This document shows positions 1 to 8,943 of a stretch of DNA of 36,482 bases, piece by piece. How positions within the stretch are numbered: position 1 is the stretch's first letter; each line of letters begins with the position of its first letter. Position numbers and translations under genes: made by a program. The notes below the pieces were generated by a model. It saw nothing but the letters and a program-made list of their open reading frames with translations. It searched no databases and was not told the DNA's origin. The stretch spans positions 10,320 through 46,801 of the forward strand of contig JADGEN010000020.1 of assembly GCA_016744355.1 (NCBI GenBank). Direction: 5' to 3'. This DNA comes from Halieaceae bacterium. Its GTDB lineage: Bacteria > Pseudomonadota > Gammaproteobacteria > Pseudomonadales > Halieaceae.

Positions 1-2
1 GG

Positions 3-851
3 GATACTTGCAGTCTTGATGATCTATTTCGATCTGCCAATCGCGGTTGTCATGCACAGATCCCTACTGCAGTGGGGTTTTGCATGTATATTAAGCGACA
101 GTGCCTGACCGCAGTGGGTAACTTCGATGAGAAAAATTTCGGCCTGGGATATGGCGAGGAATGTGATTTCTCAATGCGTGCCCATAGGAAAGGGTGGAAG
201 AATGTCATTGCTGCAGATGTGTTTGTGTTCCACGAAGGGGCTGTCAGCTTTTCAACCCAGTCTGAGGAGCGAAAAGAAAGAGCCGACCTCATTATGCAAA
301 ACCTGCATCCGGACTATGATGAACTCGTTACACAGTTTGTTCTCGATGACCCTCTGTTACCTTTTCGAAGAAATGTCGACCACCTTCGCCTTGCTCAAAA
401 GCCCGGAGACGGGACAAACATATATGAGGAGTCCATAGAGCCTCAGTTGACGCTACGAAAGCGTGCCGTAGAGGAGCGAGAAGCCAGGAAAGCGCAAGAG
501 CTCATTCTCAGAGAGTCTCTGGAAAAATCAGTATGGCTGGAAAAAGAACTGGGAACGTACTTCGAATTGGCCAGTTGGCAGAAGCAGGAGCTGGCAAGGC
601 ACATCGAATTGGACAGTTGGCAGAAACAGGAGCTAATTCGCCTGGCTGATATTGAGAGGCATAACAAAGTGGAAATTGAATCTCTTAATAATCTGTTGAA
701 ACAGAGCCGTGCTGAGTTTTCTCGGACGGATGCAGCTCTGGCTGAAGCGCAACAATTGGTAGCACAGCTGAACGACAATATCGGCCAAATCAAACAGACT
801 CGATCCTGGCGTTATACCGCCTGGTTTCGAAAACTAGAAGGTAGTTTATGA
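3..851 (+). CDS. Family 2 glycosyltransferase with coiled-coil tail (5' partial)
   Basis: The reading frame is open from the first base of the window, so the gene begins upstream; an internal GTG at 72 is not the true start because the conserved motif IPTAVGFCMYIKR straddles it. That motif and the following FDEKNFGLGYGEECDFSMRA are the acceptor-side C-terminal signature of GT2 (GT-A fold) transferases, with the E-C-D triad supplying the presumed catalytic base. After about residue 100 the protein becomes a Lys/Glu/Gln-rich coiled coil and ends in a SWRYTAWFRKL motif of the kind often found at the C-terminus of polysaccharide glycosyltransferases. It probably transfers a sugar from a nucleotide-sugar at the cytoplasmic face of the membrane. 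Its stop overlaps the next start (ATGA), so the genes are translationally coupled. Substrate unknown. Confidence 0.85.
   Translation, partial: DTCSLDDLFRSANRGCHAQIPTAVGFCMYIKRQCLTAVGNFDEKNFGLGYGEECDFSMRAHRKGWKNVIAADVFVFHEGAVSFSTQSEERKERADLIMQNLHPDYDELVTQFVLDDPLLPFRRNVDHLRLAQKPGDGTNIYEESIEPQLTLRKRAVEEREARKAQELILRESLEKSVWLEKELGTYFELASWQKQELARHIELDSWQKQELIRLADIERHNKVEIESLNNLLKQSRAEFSRTDAALAEAQQLVAQLNDNIGQIKQTRSWRYTAWFRKLEGSL
562..645 (+). repeat. 42-bp tandem duplication in coiled-coil tail
   Basis: Two adjacent 42-bp units (562-603 and 604-645) encode near-identical 14-residue blocks sharing the core SWQKQEL. They extend the coiled coil of the glycosyltransferase by whole heptads. The copies have already diverged at several bases, so this is an old in-frame duplication rather than a recent slippage product. 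Confidence 0.7.
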
Positions 852-2077
852 ATTCCGGCGTACATGTTTTTACCAGTGTTACAAGCAATTACATTCCCAA
901 GGCGAGGGTTCTGGCCGAATCAGTCAAGCAGGTGGACTCATCCGTATGCTTTCACCTGTTGCTCTCTGACGATCCGCCGGCAGGCTTCGACCTGGCATCA
1001 GAACCCTTCGATAAGCTTATTCTGGTAGAGAGCCTGCCAATTGATAACTTCAAGCAGTGGGTTTTTTCCCACAGATTGGTAGAGCTATGCACGGCGGTGA
1101 AGGGTACTGCACTGGAGTGGATTTTTGAGAAATATGAAGCGGAGAAAGTTTTTTACTTTGATCCCGATATGGCTGTTTTCAGTAGATTGGACGAACTTAT
1201 CCGTGAACTCAATAGTAGCAGCATATTACTGACACCCCATCAGACTGAACCAGAAACTACACACAAGGGTATTATCGATAACGAGATGTGCAGTCTCCGG
1301 CATGGCGTTTTCAATCTGGGGTTTGTCGGAGTGGCCAATACCGGCGAAGGGCGTAGATTCGCACGCTGGTGGCGGGACCGCTTGTTACACTTCTGTCATG
1401 ATGACCACGCGCGTTCTCTCTTTACCGATCAAAAATGGGTTAATTTGGCCCCCTGTATGTTTGATGAGGTTAAAGTATTGCGGTCACCGGCTTTCAATGT
1501 GGCCACTTGGAATCTGTCAACTCGCAAAGCCACGGGGAGCTTGGATGGCGGGATATTGATTAATGGTGAGGATCTCGGGTTCTACCACTTTTCCGGTTTC
1601 GACAGTGGCGCGCAAGAACGGCAGTTAAAGGAGTATGGCGCTCACAGCCCGGTCTTGTTTGATTTGCGAAATTGGTATATCGAGGCCTGTAAACAGCATG
1701 GGCAACTAGAGCTAGGGGCTATTCCCAGTAAATTCAGCTTTTATGATGATGGCCAACCTATACTCGATGAGCATCGTATATTATACCGCGAGAGACTGGA
1801 TCTTCGGCAGACCTTTTCTGATCCATTTGTGATCAAAGGAGATCAGGAGGGGCATCTTTCGGGTGGCTATAAGGCATGGTATGAGGCCCATAAGGTGGAA
1901 GTTGAAAGCGATGTCATGACTGTAGTGCCTGGTACTCCCATAGGGGCGTTTTTACTAAATGTTGGGGACTACCTTACCAGCAGGGCATCTGCAGCCCATA
2001 ATACCAGCCTGATAAAAAAGTTGGCTCTAAACCTGATAGCATCGTGTCTTCGGGGGTTCGCGAGGCTTTCCAGTTAA
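848..2077 (+). CDS. Putative GT-A fold (GT8-like) glycosyltransferase
   Basis: The 409-residue protein starts with ATG at 848, overlapping the previous stop by 4 bp. The N-terminus (HVFTSVTSNYIPKARVLAES) and the motif FYFDPDMAVF near residue 103 resemble nucleotide-sugar transferases of the GT-A/GT8 type, in which a DxD (here DPD) binds the metal and sugar-nucleotide. A later segment with GVFNLGFVG and DQKWVN matches the acceptor and donor pocket order of such enzymes. There is no signal peptide or obvious membrane span, so it should act in the cytoplasm on a growing glycan. It sits in an overlapping operon with other glycan enzymes. Family assignment comes from motifs only and the donor sugar cannot be inferred. 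Confidence 0.7.
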   Translation: MNSGVHVFTSVTSNYIPKARVLAESVKQVDSSVCFHLLLSDDPPAGFDLASEPFDKLILVESLPIDNFKQWVFSHRLVELCTAVKGTALEWIFEKYEAEKVFYFDPDMAVFSRLDELIRELNSSSILLTPHQTEPETTHKGIIDNEMCSLRHGVFNLGFVGVANTGEGRRFARWWRDRLLHFCHDDHARSLFTDQKWVNLAPCMFDEVKVLRSPAFNVATWNLSTRKATGSLDGGILINGEDLGFYHFSGFDSGAQERQLKEYGAHSPVLFDLRNWYIEACKQHGQLELGAIPSKFSFYDDGQPILDEHRILYRERLDLRQTFSDPFVIKGDQEGHLSGGYKAWYEAHKVEVESDVMTVVPGTPIGAFLLNVGDYLTSRASAAHNTSLIKKLALNLIASCLRGFARLSS

Positions 2078-5000
2078 TGCGCAACCTCATTATTCTTGGA
2101 ATGCACCGCTCGGGAACCTCCGTGGTGGCTGGTGCACTTGCGTCTGCGGGACTATACGCTGGAGAGCCTGAGGAACTGCTGTCCGCTCAACAAGACAATC
2201 CCCGTGGCTTTTGGGAGCGTCGGGACGTTGTTGCACTAAACGATGAAATTCTCAGCTCGGCTGGTTCCTCCTGGTTCGAGCCGCCAACACATGTCGCTAA
2301 TCAGAGTGAAGAGGACTTCGGTAGAAAGAAACGAGAGGTCATCCAATCCATTCTCACCATGCTTGAGCGTGGGGCTGTTGATCCTCGAGGTTGGTTGTTA
2401 AAAGACCCCCGCATGGTAATCACTTGGCCATATTGGGAGCATGCAGTAGGCGATGCTTTGCTTCTTTATGTTTACCGTGACCCTTGGGCGGTGGCTGCTT
2501 CGTTGAACAAGCGGCACGGCTTTCCATTACTTTTGGGCCTTATGCTATGGGAGGTTTATAACCATGCGGCACTGCGGGCTATAGAGGGACGTGATGCTGT
2601 CTGTGTTTCTTTCGATGTCATTTCAAGGGAGCCAGAACAGGAGCTGGAGAGGCTTCTTAAGCGACTTGAGGCGAAAGGAGTTGTCTGTGAGGGAATAGGT
2701 ACCCCAGATCTTTTTGATGCGTCTTTGGTGCATCATAAAACTGATGGCAATAGAGGCTTGGTTTCAGCCCTGCTCAGTGATTCGCAAGAGGCGCTGCAGA
2801 ATTACTGTCAGTCACTCTGCGCGGACCAATCGATATCGGTTAAACCAGTGTTAGATGAAAAGATCTGGGCGGTTATCGCCGATATTACCAGCGCGCTGGA
2901 GCCTTTAACCACTGCGGTCGAGACTCAAAGCGAATTGGAAAAAATGTCCCACCTCTGCCTGGAGCGCACGCGAGAACGTGACGACACTCTGGTGCAGTTG
3001 AGGAGCGTAGAATCCGAGTATGTCGCATTAGCCGAAGCTCACCGTGTAGAGGTTTCCCAACACAAAGCTCTAGGCAAGCAGTCCGAGTCCCTGTTCAACG
3101 AGCTCAGTGGAGTATATGTCAAATTAATCGACTTCGATCAGTCATTCCTCGCATCTATCTGGCGTTTTATTGCCCGTGTTTACCGTCTTGCCACCTTCCG
3201 TCGGGGAGTGCAAAGTCGTTACGATGAGGCACTTGCGAATGCCTATGTCCATATTGAGCAGTACGAGCTTAATGTACTGTTGGATGCGGACACAAATAAG
3301 CAGACACTCTCGCCGCAAGGTAAGCTTTCCCAGCTAGCTGTTGTTATGAAATATGTGGCGAAGAACCCGGCGGGGTCTGCACGTAGTTTTAGTTTCTCCA
3401 GATTAAAACGGACGACACAGGTATTTTTTAATTCAAATCTGGATGATCTCGATGTTTGGGTGAACAGCCGTTTTCCCAGTGAGAGTAGTCATGTCAGCAG
3501 TACCAGAATTATCGATCCCAAGAATCTCGAAGCATATTTTGACCGGTTAGTGTTAGTGTTTCCGCCGTTCGACGCTGATCTTGAGATGCCAGCTATTAAG
3601 GTCTCTATCGTTATTCCTGTGTATAACGATTATCGGATGACGATGTATTGCCTGCAGCAGATACTTGGGAATACATCGAATATTCACTATGAAGTTATTA
3701 TTGGAGATGACTGCTCTACAGATTTGACAACAAGTATCACCGATCGTGTTTCCAACATTACTGTAGTCAGGGGCGATGAAAACCGTGGTTTCCTGGAGAA
3801 TTGCAACGCCGCCGCAGCAGTAGCGCAAGGTGAGCATATTCTGTTTTTAAATAATGACACTGGCGTTTGCCCCAACTGGCTAGCGCCTCTTGTGGAAATT
3901 CTTGAGAAAAACCCCGCGGTCGGTATTGTTGGCCCCAAGCTACTTTTTGCTGACGGCAAGCTCCAGGAGGCTGGTGGTATTGTCTGGAATGATGCCTCTG
4001 CCTGGAATTTTGGCCGAATGGATGATCCGAGCAAGCCTGAATACAACTATGTGCGGGAGGTGGATTATGTTTCGGGTGCCTGCCTGCTCGTCCGTGGTGA
4101 ACTCTGGTCTAAATTGGGTGGTTTTGACAAGCGCTATATACCCGCCTACTACGAAGATACTGATATAGCGTTTGAAGCTCGTGCGGCTGGCTATTCTGTG
4201 ATCTATCAGCCATTGTCGCTGGTTTTTCATTTTGAGGGTGTAAGCAATGGCACAGATCTCGAATCGGGTATCAAACAACATCAAGTGCAGAACCAGCAGA
4301 AATTTCGCGATAAGTGGGCGAAGGAACTGAGTGAATTCCATTACTCTAACGCGCAGCACGTTTTTCATGCTCGCGATCGTTCCCGCAACAAGAGAAGTGT
4401 ACTTTTCATAGATCACTATGTTCCTCACTATGACAAGGATGCAGGGTCTCGTTCGACTTTTATGTATGTGCAACTGATGGTGGAAATGGGTTACAAAGTA
4501 CTCTTTCTAGGCGCGAATTTTTTTCCTCATGAGCCATATACGCAAAAGCTGCAACAGCTTGGGGTTGAGGTGCTGGTAGGGGAGAATATGGCACGTAATC
4601 AGGACCGTTGGTTGCTCGAAAATGCACCTTATATAGATCGTATCTATTTACATCGACCACATATTGCAGAGCAGCTTTTGGGCAGCCTGGAGAAAATGAA
4701 GCCACGGCCGCCCATAATCTTTTTTGGTCATGACTTACACTATCTCCGTACTGAGCGAGAAGAAAAAATTCTCGGAGACGGGTCCATGGCTAAAAGCGCG
4801 CAGAAGTGGAAGAAGCGAGAGTATGCAGTTTTCGATCGTGTAGACAAAATTTACTATCCCTCTCAGGTGGAGGTAGACGAAATAGTTGCCCAGCGCCCGA
4901 ATCTCAATGTAAGGGCTATTCCGCTGTATGTGTTGGACGGTGCATTAGAGGAACGTTACGATTTTGATTCGACCAGTGACATTTTGTTTGTCGGTGGGTT

Positions 5001-5508
5001 TAATCATCCACCAAATGTTGATGCAATCTGCTGGTTCGTAGCCAACGTTTTACCGTTGGTGAAAGAAAAGTGCCCAAAACTAAAGTTGCATGTAGTCGGT
5101 TCCAACCCAAACGACGCGGTTCAGGATCTTCAGAGTGAAGATGTCATTGTTTATGGGTATGTCTCCGATGAAGATCTCGGAGAACTTTATCGACGTGTAC
5201 GCCAGGTAATCGTTCCCCTACGATTTGGTGCCGGTGTTAAGGGGAAAGTGTTGGAAGCCATACAGAAGAATGTACCTCTTGTAACAACAAGTATTGGCGC
5301 TGAAGGTATCCCCGATGCGGAAAATGTCATGAACATTGCCAATAACGCTGAAGATTTCGCAGATACCATTATCCGCTTGGATGCCGGCGATGCTGAACTG
5401 CTTGCAAAAATGAAGCAATATGAAGCGTGGCTAAAGGCAAATTTCAGTAAAGAAAATGCCATGAGTATTATTTTGGAGGACTTTGGGCCACCTGAAGTAA
5501 GTTCTTGA
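2077..5508 (+). CDS. Sulfotransferase-coiled coil-GT2-GT4 fusion protein
   Basis: This 1143-residue multi-domain protein uses the ATG at 2077, which overlaps the upstream stop as TAATG; an in-frame GTG at 2044 would add 11 residues inside the previous gene and is less likely. Residues 1 to about 280 form a PAPS-dependent sulfotransferase-like domain with P-loop LGMHRSGTS and a 3'-phosphate-binding segment YRDPWAVAASL. A coiled coil lies near 288-341. A GT2 domain begins near residue 508 (VSIVIPVYN), with LFLNNDTG near 590 and YYEDTDIAF near 690. The C-terminal third (VGGFNHPPN near 968, then PLRFGAGVKGKVLEA) is a GT4-type Rossmann domain with the usual donor-binding glutamate region. One polypeptide would thus add two sugars and sulfate. 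Specificities are unknown. Confidence 0.85.
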   Translation: MRNLIILGMHRSGTSVVAGALASAGLYAGEPEELLSAQQDNPRGFWERRDVVALNDEILSSAGSSWFEPPTHVANQSEEDFGRKKREVIQSILTMLERGAVDPRGWLLKDPRMVITWPYWEHAVGDALLLYVYRDPWAVAASLNKRHGFPLLLGLMLWEVYNHAALRAIEGRDAVCVSFDVISREPEQELERLLKRLEAKGVVCEGIGTPDLFDASLVHHKTDGNRGLVSALLSDSQEALQNYCQSLCADQSISVKPVLDEKIWAVIADITSALEPLTTAVETQSELEKMSHLCLERTRERDDTLVQLRSVESEYVALAEAHRVEVSQHKALGKQSESLFNELSGVYVKLIDFDQSFLASIWRFIARVYRLATFRRGVQSRYDEALANAYVHIEQYELNVLLDADTNKQTLSPQGKLSQLAVVMKYVAKNPAGSARSFSFSRLKRTTQVFFNSNLDDLDVWVNSRFPSESSHVSSTRIIDPKNLEAYFDRLVLVFPPFDADLEMPAIKVSIVIPVYNDYRMTMYCLQQILGNTSNIHYEVIIGDDCSTDLTTSITDRVSNITVVRGDENRGFLENCNAAAAVAQGEHILFLNNDTGVCPNWLAPLVEILEKNPAVGIVGPKLLFADGKLQEAGGIVWNDASAWNFGRMDDPSKPEYNYVREVDYVSGACLLVRGELWSKLGGFDKRYIPAYYEDTDIAFEARAAGYSVIYQPLSLVFHFEGVSNGTDLESGIKQHQVQNQQKFRDKWAKELSEFHYSNAQHVFHARDRSRNKRSVLFIDHYVPHYDKDAGSRSTFMYVQLMVEMGYKVLFLGANFFPHEPYTQKLQQLGVEVLVGENMARNQDRWLLENAPYIDRIYLHRPHIAEQLLGSLEKMKPRPPIIFFGHDLHYLRTEREEKILGDGSMAKSAQKWKKREYAVFDRVDKIYYPSQVEVDEIVAQRPNLNVRAIPLYVLDGALEERYDFDSTSDILFVGGFNHPPNVDAICWFVANVLPLVKEKCPKLKLHVVGSNPNDAVQDLQSEDVIVYGYVSDEDLGELYRRVRQVIVPLRFGAGVKGKVLEAIQKNVPLVTTSIGAEGIPDAENVMNIANNAEDFADTIIRLDAGDAELLAKMKQYEAWLKANFSKENAMSIILEDFGPPEVSS

Positions 5509-6290
5509 ACTACCTTGTATCGGGCCTTGCCAAATCTGGCACCACAATGTTGTTCAGTAGAATTCGAAGGGCTCTGGGCTCCAGTAGCGAATTTTTTTTT
5601 GAACCCGATGAACAGCCTCAACTGAGAGACATTCTCGCTAAGGGTGTTAAGTCTGACACTCTAACTAAAGTTTTAGTTGGGCGTGTTATGCCCGATTTTG
5701 ATGTTCTAGCCGATTTTGATAAGCATGTACTTATTTATCGCGATCCGCGCGATCAGTTTATTAGCATGTTGCTCTATCTATTCTACGATTTCCAACTCAG
5801 TGGTGATCAAGCAGGTTTCGATGCCTGCTTCGCCGCTCTGCAGAGAAAGCAGCAAGATCCCGCCAATGTTTCTACAGTTGAACTCTATAATCAAGTGGCC
5901 GGCTGTGTCGGGCGTGCACCGATAGCTGTGTTTAATAATTTACATCGTGTACAAGCCGAGTATATCGAAGCATTTTCGCCACATAGGGCCTGTTACGAGG
6001 AACTGCTCGATGGTAAGTGGCACGGTTTGGAAGCATATTTGGGTTTACCCTTGGCCCAGGAAGCTCAGGTCCCTCAGGAATATAGTCGAGTGGTTCGCTC
6101 TAAAGGTTACGGTGATTGGCGATCTTGGTTAAATGCGGAGGACATGGTTTACACTAATACCGAATGGGGGGGCTCGATTGCTGCGCTTGGTTATATGCCC
6201 GGGGTGCCGCCGGAAGCTCAGCGTATTACTGCGGAAACTACCACTGAATATGTTAAGCAGTTTGATCCGAGTCGAAGCTCTCCCCAGTAA
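5505..6290 (+). CDS. PAPS-dependent sulfotransferase family protein (TTG start)
   Basis: The 261-residue protein has its P-loop (SGLAKSGTT) only a few residues from the N-terminus, and a 3'-phosphate-binding motif YRDPRDQFIS about 80 residues in, the layout of Sulfotransfer_1-like enzymes. The only start that keeps the P-loop is TTG at 5505, which overlaps the fusion gene's stop as TTGA; the first in-frame ATG lies inside the P-loop. It would transfer sulfate from PAPS to a hydroxyl of the glycan built by the upstream glycosyltransferases. A run of nine T (5592-5600) encodes three Phe and is a potential slippage point. Its 3' end overlaps the convergent minus-strand gene by 38 bp. Acceptor unknown. 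Confidence 0.8.
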   Translation: MNYLVSGLAKSGTTMLFSRIRRALGSSSEFFFEPDEQPQLRDILAKGVKSDTLTKVLVGRVMPDFDVLADFDKHVLIYRDPRDQFISMLLYLFYDFQLSGDQAGFDACFAALQRKQQDPANVSTVELYNQVAGCVGRAPIAVFNNLHRVQAEYIEAFSPHRACYEELLDGKWHGLEAYLGLPLAQEAQVPQEYSRVVRSKGYGDWRSWLNAEDMVYTNTEWGGSIAALGYMPGVPPEAQRITAETTTEYVKQFDPSRSSPQ

Positions 6291-7896
6291 TCGCTTCTAG
6301 CTGCCTATTAAAATCAACCACTGCGGTATGGTGGGTTGACGCTTCTCCCGATTCCATGCGAATAGCCCCGCGAAAAATATAATGGAATAACGACAGCATG
6401 CCTAGTTTTATGGCAGAACCCTCGTTGCGTATTTCTAGCACAATGCCGGTTTCCTGTATCACTGGACGGTCTACTGGAATCTCCGCCGTAAACCCATAGC
6501 CGTCAGCTGTCGGACCTAAAGTTACCCAGTTGGTTGCGTTTATTTTTACGCTTAGTCGATGCCGAGGTCCAGTTGCCTCGGAGGACTCAATATGCAGCGT
6601 AAATTTATCGAATGAAACGGCATTTTGCAGGCCGGCTACGCGGGCGGGCATCACTTGTCTCAGGGTAGCGCTGGGTCCAAGCCAGATGCCGCCCTTACTA
6701 TGTGGTTTGTAGGGGCCGCTTGAGTGATCCCAACCCCTCATACCCATCAAGAAGCGGGCGTTGTAAAGCAGGTTTTGGCGGTAGTCCCGGTATGCCCACA
6801 GCCCATAGCCAGCGCTTTTTTTAATGAGTAATGGGGCGGCCTTAGTCAGAAATATTTCAACTTCTGCCGTATCGATTTTCGCATGGATGCCCTTGAATTT
6901 TGGTGCTTCATCAACAAAGTTGAACTGATCGATAATGTGGTTCGGGTTCGCTCCTTTGTCGGTTACTTCATCGAGCATGTGGTCGAGTAATTCAATGGCC
7001 TGCGTTGCTGTTAGAGTTTCACCCGTATTCGCTGCCCCCATAAAGGGTGCCCAATAGGTTAAGCGTGTTCCTGAAATATCGCTGTAGTTGTCATTGCTGA
7101 GCCAATGAATTTCTCCATTGGAAGATTCGAGGCGATCCTTATCAACCCTGATTTCCATTGTGAGACGAGGAAATACAGTTAGAGCTCGCTGGAACATCCG
7201 GGCAATCCTATCGTTGATGAAGGCATGAAAAACTTCATGCTCAGGCTCATCCCCTCGAGGTATAGCGTTTATATTGCCTATTCCTCTAGCCTTTAGAAAA
7301 CTGTCAAAACCTGTGTCATGTGCGAGCTTTGTTCTGAACTCGAGAGGGTAGAGCTGCCAACGTGAAAATGCATGCCAGAACTCCTCCCAGCTCAAAAAGC
7401 CATTGCGAAAGCTGCGGTACCCGTGACAAATCTCAAATACTTTTTCTAGATAATCAAGCCATACTTTTTCGGTATCCTCATCGGTCAGCAAACGTTGAGC
7501 CTGGGTTAGTCCACTGAATGTTGCGTGTTCAGGTATTTGGTGTGTATAAGCAACGCGTACCAGCACTGACAGGTCATGACTATCTGCCGCAGCCATAACC
7601 CTGTCCAGTTGCTTGATATAAAAATTATCATATTTAGGATCGAACTGATCGCTTTGAAACTCACGCCACGGGACTACCAGTATTATTGTATTAAACCCAT
7701 CCTCAATGAGCTGTATGAAGTCGCTATGCAGCTTGCGTGGATCCATTATCTGCCAAAAATTTAAAACCCAGCCGTCCGAGAAGTAATGGACTGCTCTCGT
7801 TTGGGTGGGATGGGTTTTTGGGCCGTGTATCGCTGTGCGGATTTTGCGTATGGCAGTGCGATAGTAACGGTAAATACGGTAGTCTATTTGACTCAT
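6253..7896 (-). CDS. Putative glycoside-hydrolase-like (beta/alpha barrel) protein
   Basis: This 547-residue protein has no signal peptide. The N-terminal 350 residues look like a clan GH-A-type TIM barrel: a strand with FNTIILVVPWREF, then VLVRVAY, then FLSWEEFW (Glu171/172, a position typical of the acid/base), and later IIDQFNFVDEAP (Glu330, a possible nucleophile). The remaining 190 residues are beta-rich (for example LHIESSEATG), consistent with a carbohydrate-binding or accessory module. It may trim or remodel the polysaccharide in the cytoplasm, or be a degenerate non-catalytic relative. It forms a two-gene minus-strand operon with the sulfotransferase upstream (ATGA overlap). Barrel fold and catalytic residues are inferred by eye; no specific GH family is recognised. 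Confidence 0.55.
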   Translation of the reverse strand: MSQIDYRIYRYYRTAIRKIRTAIHGPKTHPTQTRAVHYFSDGWVLNFWQIMDPRKLHSDFIQLIEDGFNTIILVVPWREFQSDQFDPKYDNFYIKQLDRVMAAADSHDLSVLVRVAYTHQIPEHATFSGLTQAQRLLTDEDTEKVWLDYLEKVFEICHGYRSFRNGFLSWEEFWHAFSRWQLYPLEFRTKLAHDTGFDSFLKARGIGNINAIPRGDEPEHEVFHAFINDRIARMFQRALTVFPRLTMEIRVDKDRLESSNGEIHWLSNDNYSDISGTRLTYWAPFMGAANTGETLTATQAIELLDHMLDEVTDKGANPNHIIDQFNFVDEAPKFKGIHAKIDTAEVEIFLTKAAPLLIKKSAGYGLWAYRDYRQNLLYNARFLMGMRGWDHSSGPYKPHSKGGIWLGPSATLRQVMPARVAGLQNAVSFDKFTLHIESSEATGPRHRLSVKINATNWVTLGPTADGYGFTAEIPVDRPVIQETGIVLEIRNEGSAIKLGMLSLFHYIFRGAIRMESGEASTHHTAVVDFNRQLEAITGESFDSDQTA

Positions 7897-8714
7897 GATA
7901 ATAGTATATTACGTTGATTTATGGACGTAACGCGTTCAGCCAAATCTGAAATTTTTATGAGCTCACGTTCGAACTTTTCTTCAGCGTATTGAAATAGAGC
8001 TATGTCATACTGATTAGCTTCTACCAGCGCGTGAAAAACATCACCTAGCTCATGCGCCATTGCTTCTATTCTATTACTTAATGGCTCGGAAATACTTTGA
8101 CTGGTATTTTGCACTTGCCATGAAAGATCTATGTTTGGGAAGCTGTCGTGTAAACCGGCTTCAAACAACACCATGCTCTCCGCGTAGCGGTGAACCATCC
8201 CCACCAACGGTATCGCTTCCAGATTGGCTATAGCCTGAGTGAACAGCGCTTCAATATCATTTCCAAAATAGTCTCCTGAACAAAAGCGAGTATGAAAATT
8301 TTTAATCACAGGCCCCGTACCTGGTTCAAGACGCCATCTGACGTAATCTTTGAAGGACAATTCTGTAGCCTTTATATTGCCAACTGAATTACCCACCTGT
8401 GCTCTTTCGAAGTTAAATACTGAACGACAGCGTTCCAGAGGATTACGTATTAGCATAAGCACTGTGCCGCGAATCGCGGGACCTACTGTCGGAGGGATAG
8501 GTAGCCAGTGGCTCGAAAGCGCACTTATGTGTGGCTGATCTTGGAGGTAGGTGGGCAAGTAGTTGTCTTGGTTGCGCATTCCTTCATCATCACGATGATC
8601 GACAAATCCTGTACCGAAGCAGCGCCTGAGGCTCCAGTCCAGTGTCGTACCAGCATTTTTGAACATATGCGCGTGTAGCAGGACGGAGCGTTCGGGAGTA
8701 TCTCGGAGGATCAA
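7893..8714 (-). CDS. Sulfotransfer_2-type sulfotransferase (TTG start)
   Basis: The 273-residue protein carries HAHMFKNAGTTLDWSLRR, the PAPS 5'-phosphosulfate loop of the family that includes heparan/chondroitin sulfotransferases, and LIRNPLERCRSVF, the 3'-phosphate-binding motif. The start is a TTG at 8714; the first ATG (His-Met before FKNAGTT) would clip the P-loop strand. It is clearly paralogous to the divergent gene at 8944 (shared KNAGTT, DWSLRR, FKDYVRWR versus FRDYVEWR, KYCSG versus RFCSG). The stop overlaps the start of the downstream glycoside-hydrolase-like gene by 4 bp, so the two are coupled. It probably sulfates the cell-surface glycan; acceptor unknown. Confidence 0.8.
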   Translation of the reverse strand: MILRDTPERSVLLHAHMFKNAGTTLDWSLRRCFGTGFVDHRDDEGMRNQDNYLPTYLQDQPHISALSSHWLPIPPTVGPAIRGTVLMLIRNPLERCRSVFNFERAQVGNSVGNIKATELSFKDYVRWRLEPGTGPVIKNFHTRFCSGDYFGNDIEALFTQAIANLEAIPLVGMVHRYAESMVLFEAGLHDSFPNIDLSWQVQNTSQSISEPLSNRIEAMAHELGDVFHALVEANQYDIALFQYAEEKFERELIKISDLAERVTSINQRNILLS

Positions 8715-8896
8715 TTTGTCACTCGTATGGGGGGAGTCAAATTTTGTTCACAGTATTGTCACACAATGCTTTGTGGTGGTCACGCTCTCCTATGACACAT
8801 GATACAATTTGGACCGATAAGGTGGCTTGCTGAAAGCCCCGTCACTCACATTAACTCGCGGTCTATAGATTGGCAGCCTCGTATCATGACACTTGA

Positions 8897-8924
8897 TTGA
8901 GGCTACAGTTAAATCACATATAGT
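8897..8924 (+). promoter_or_regulatory. Candidate sigma70 promoter for the sulfotransferase at 8944
   Basis: TTGAGG and TATAGT are separated by 16 bp and end 19 bp before the start codon, within the 229-bp divergent spacer between the paired sulfotransferases. The match is moderate and a leader this short leaves little room for a strong ribosome site, so the call is tentative. Confidence 0.35.
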
Positions 8925-8943
8925 TTAGGCAAGAAATCTGTAA

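Noticed and set aside
2044..2076. GTG start adding 11 residues to the sulfotransferase-GT fusion
   Set aside because: The ATG at 2077 overlaps the upstream stop (TAATG) and places the P-loop at the usual distance from the N-terminus.
3940..4473. 177-codon minus-strand ORF within the fusion gene
   Set aside because: It is antisense to strongly conserved GT2 codons and shows no domain or ribosome site.
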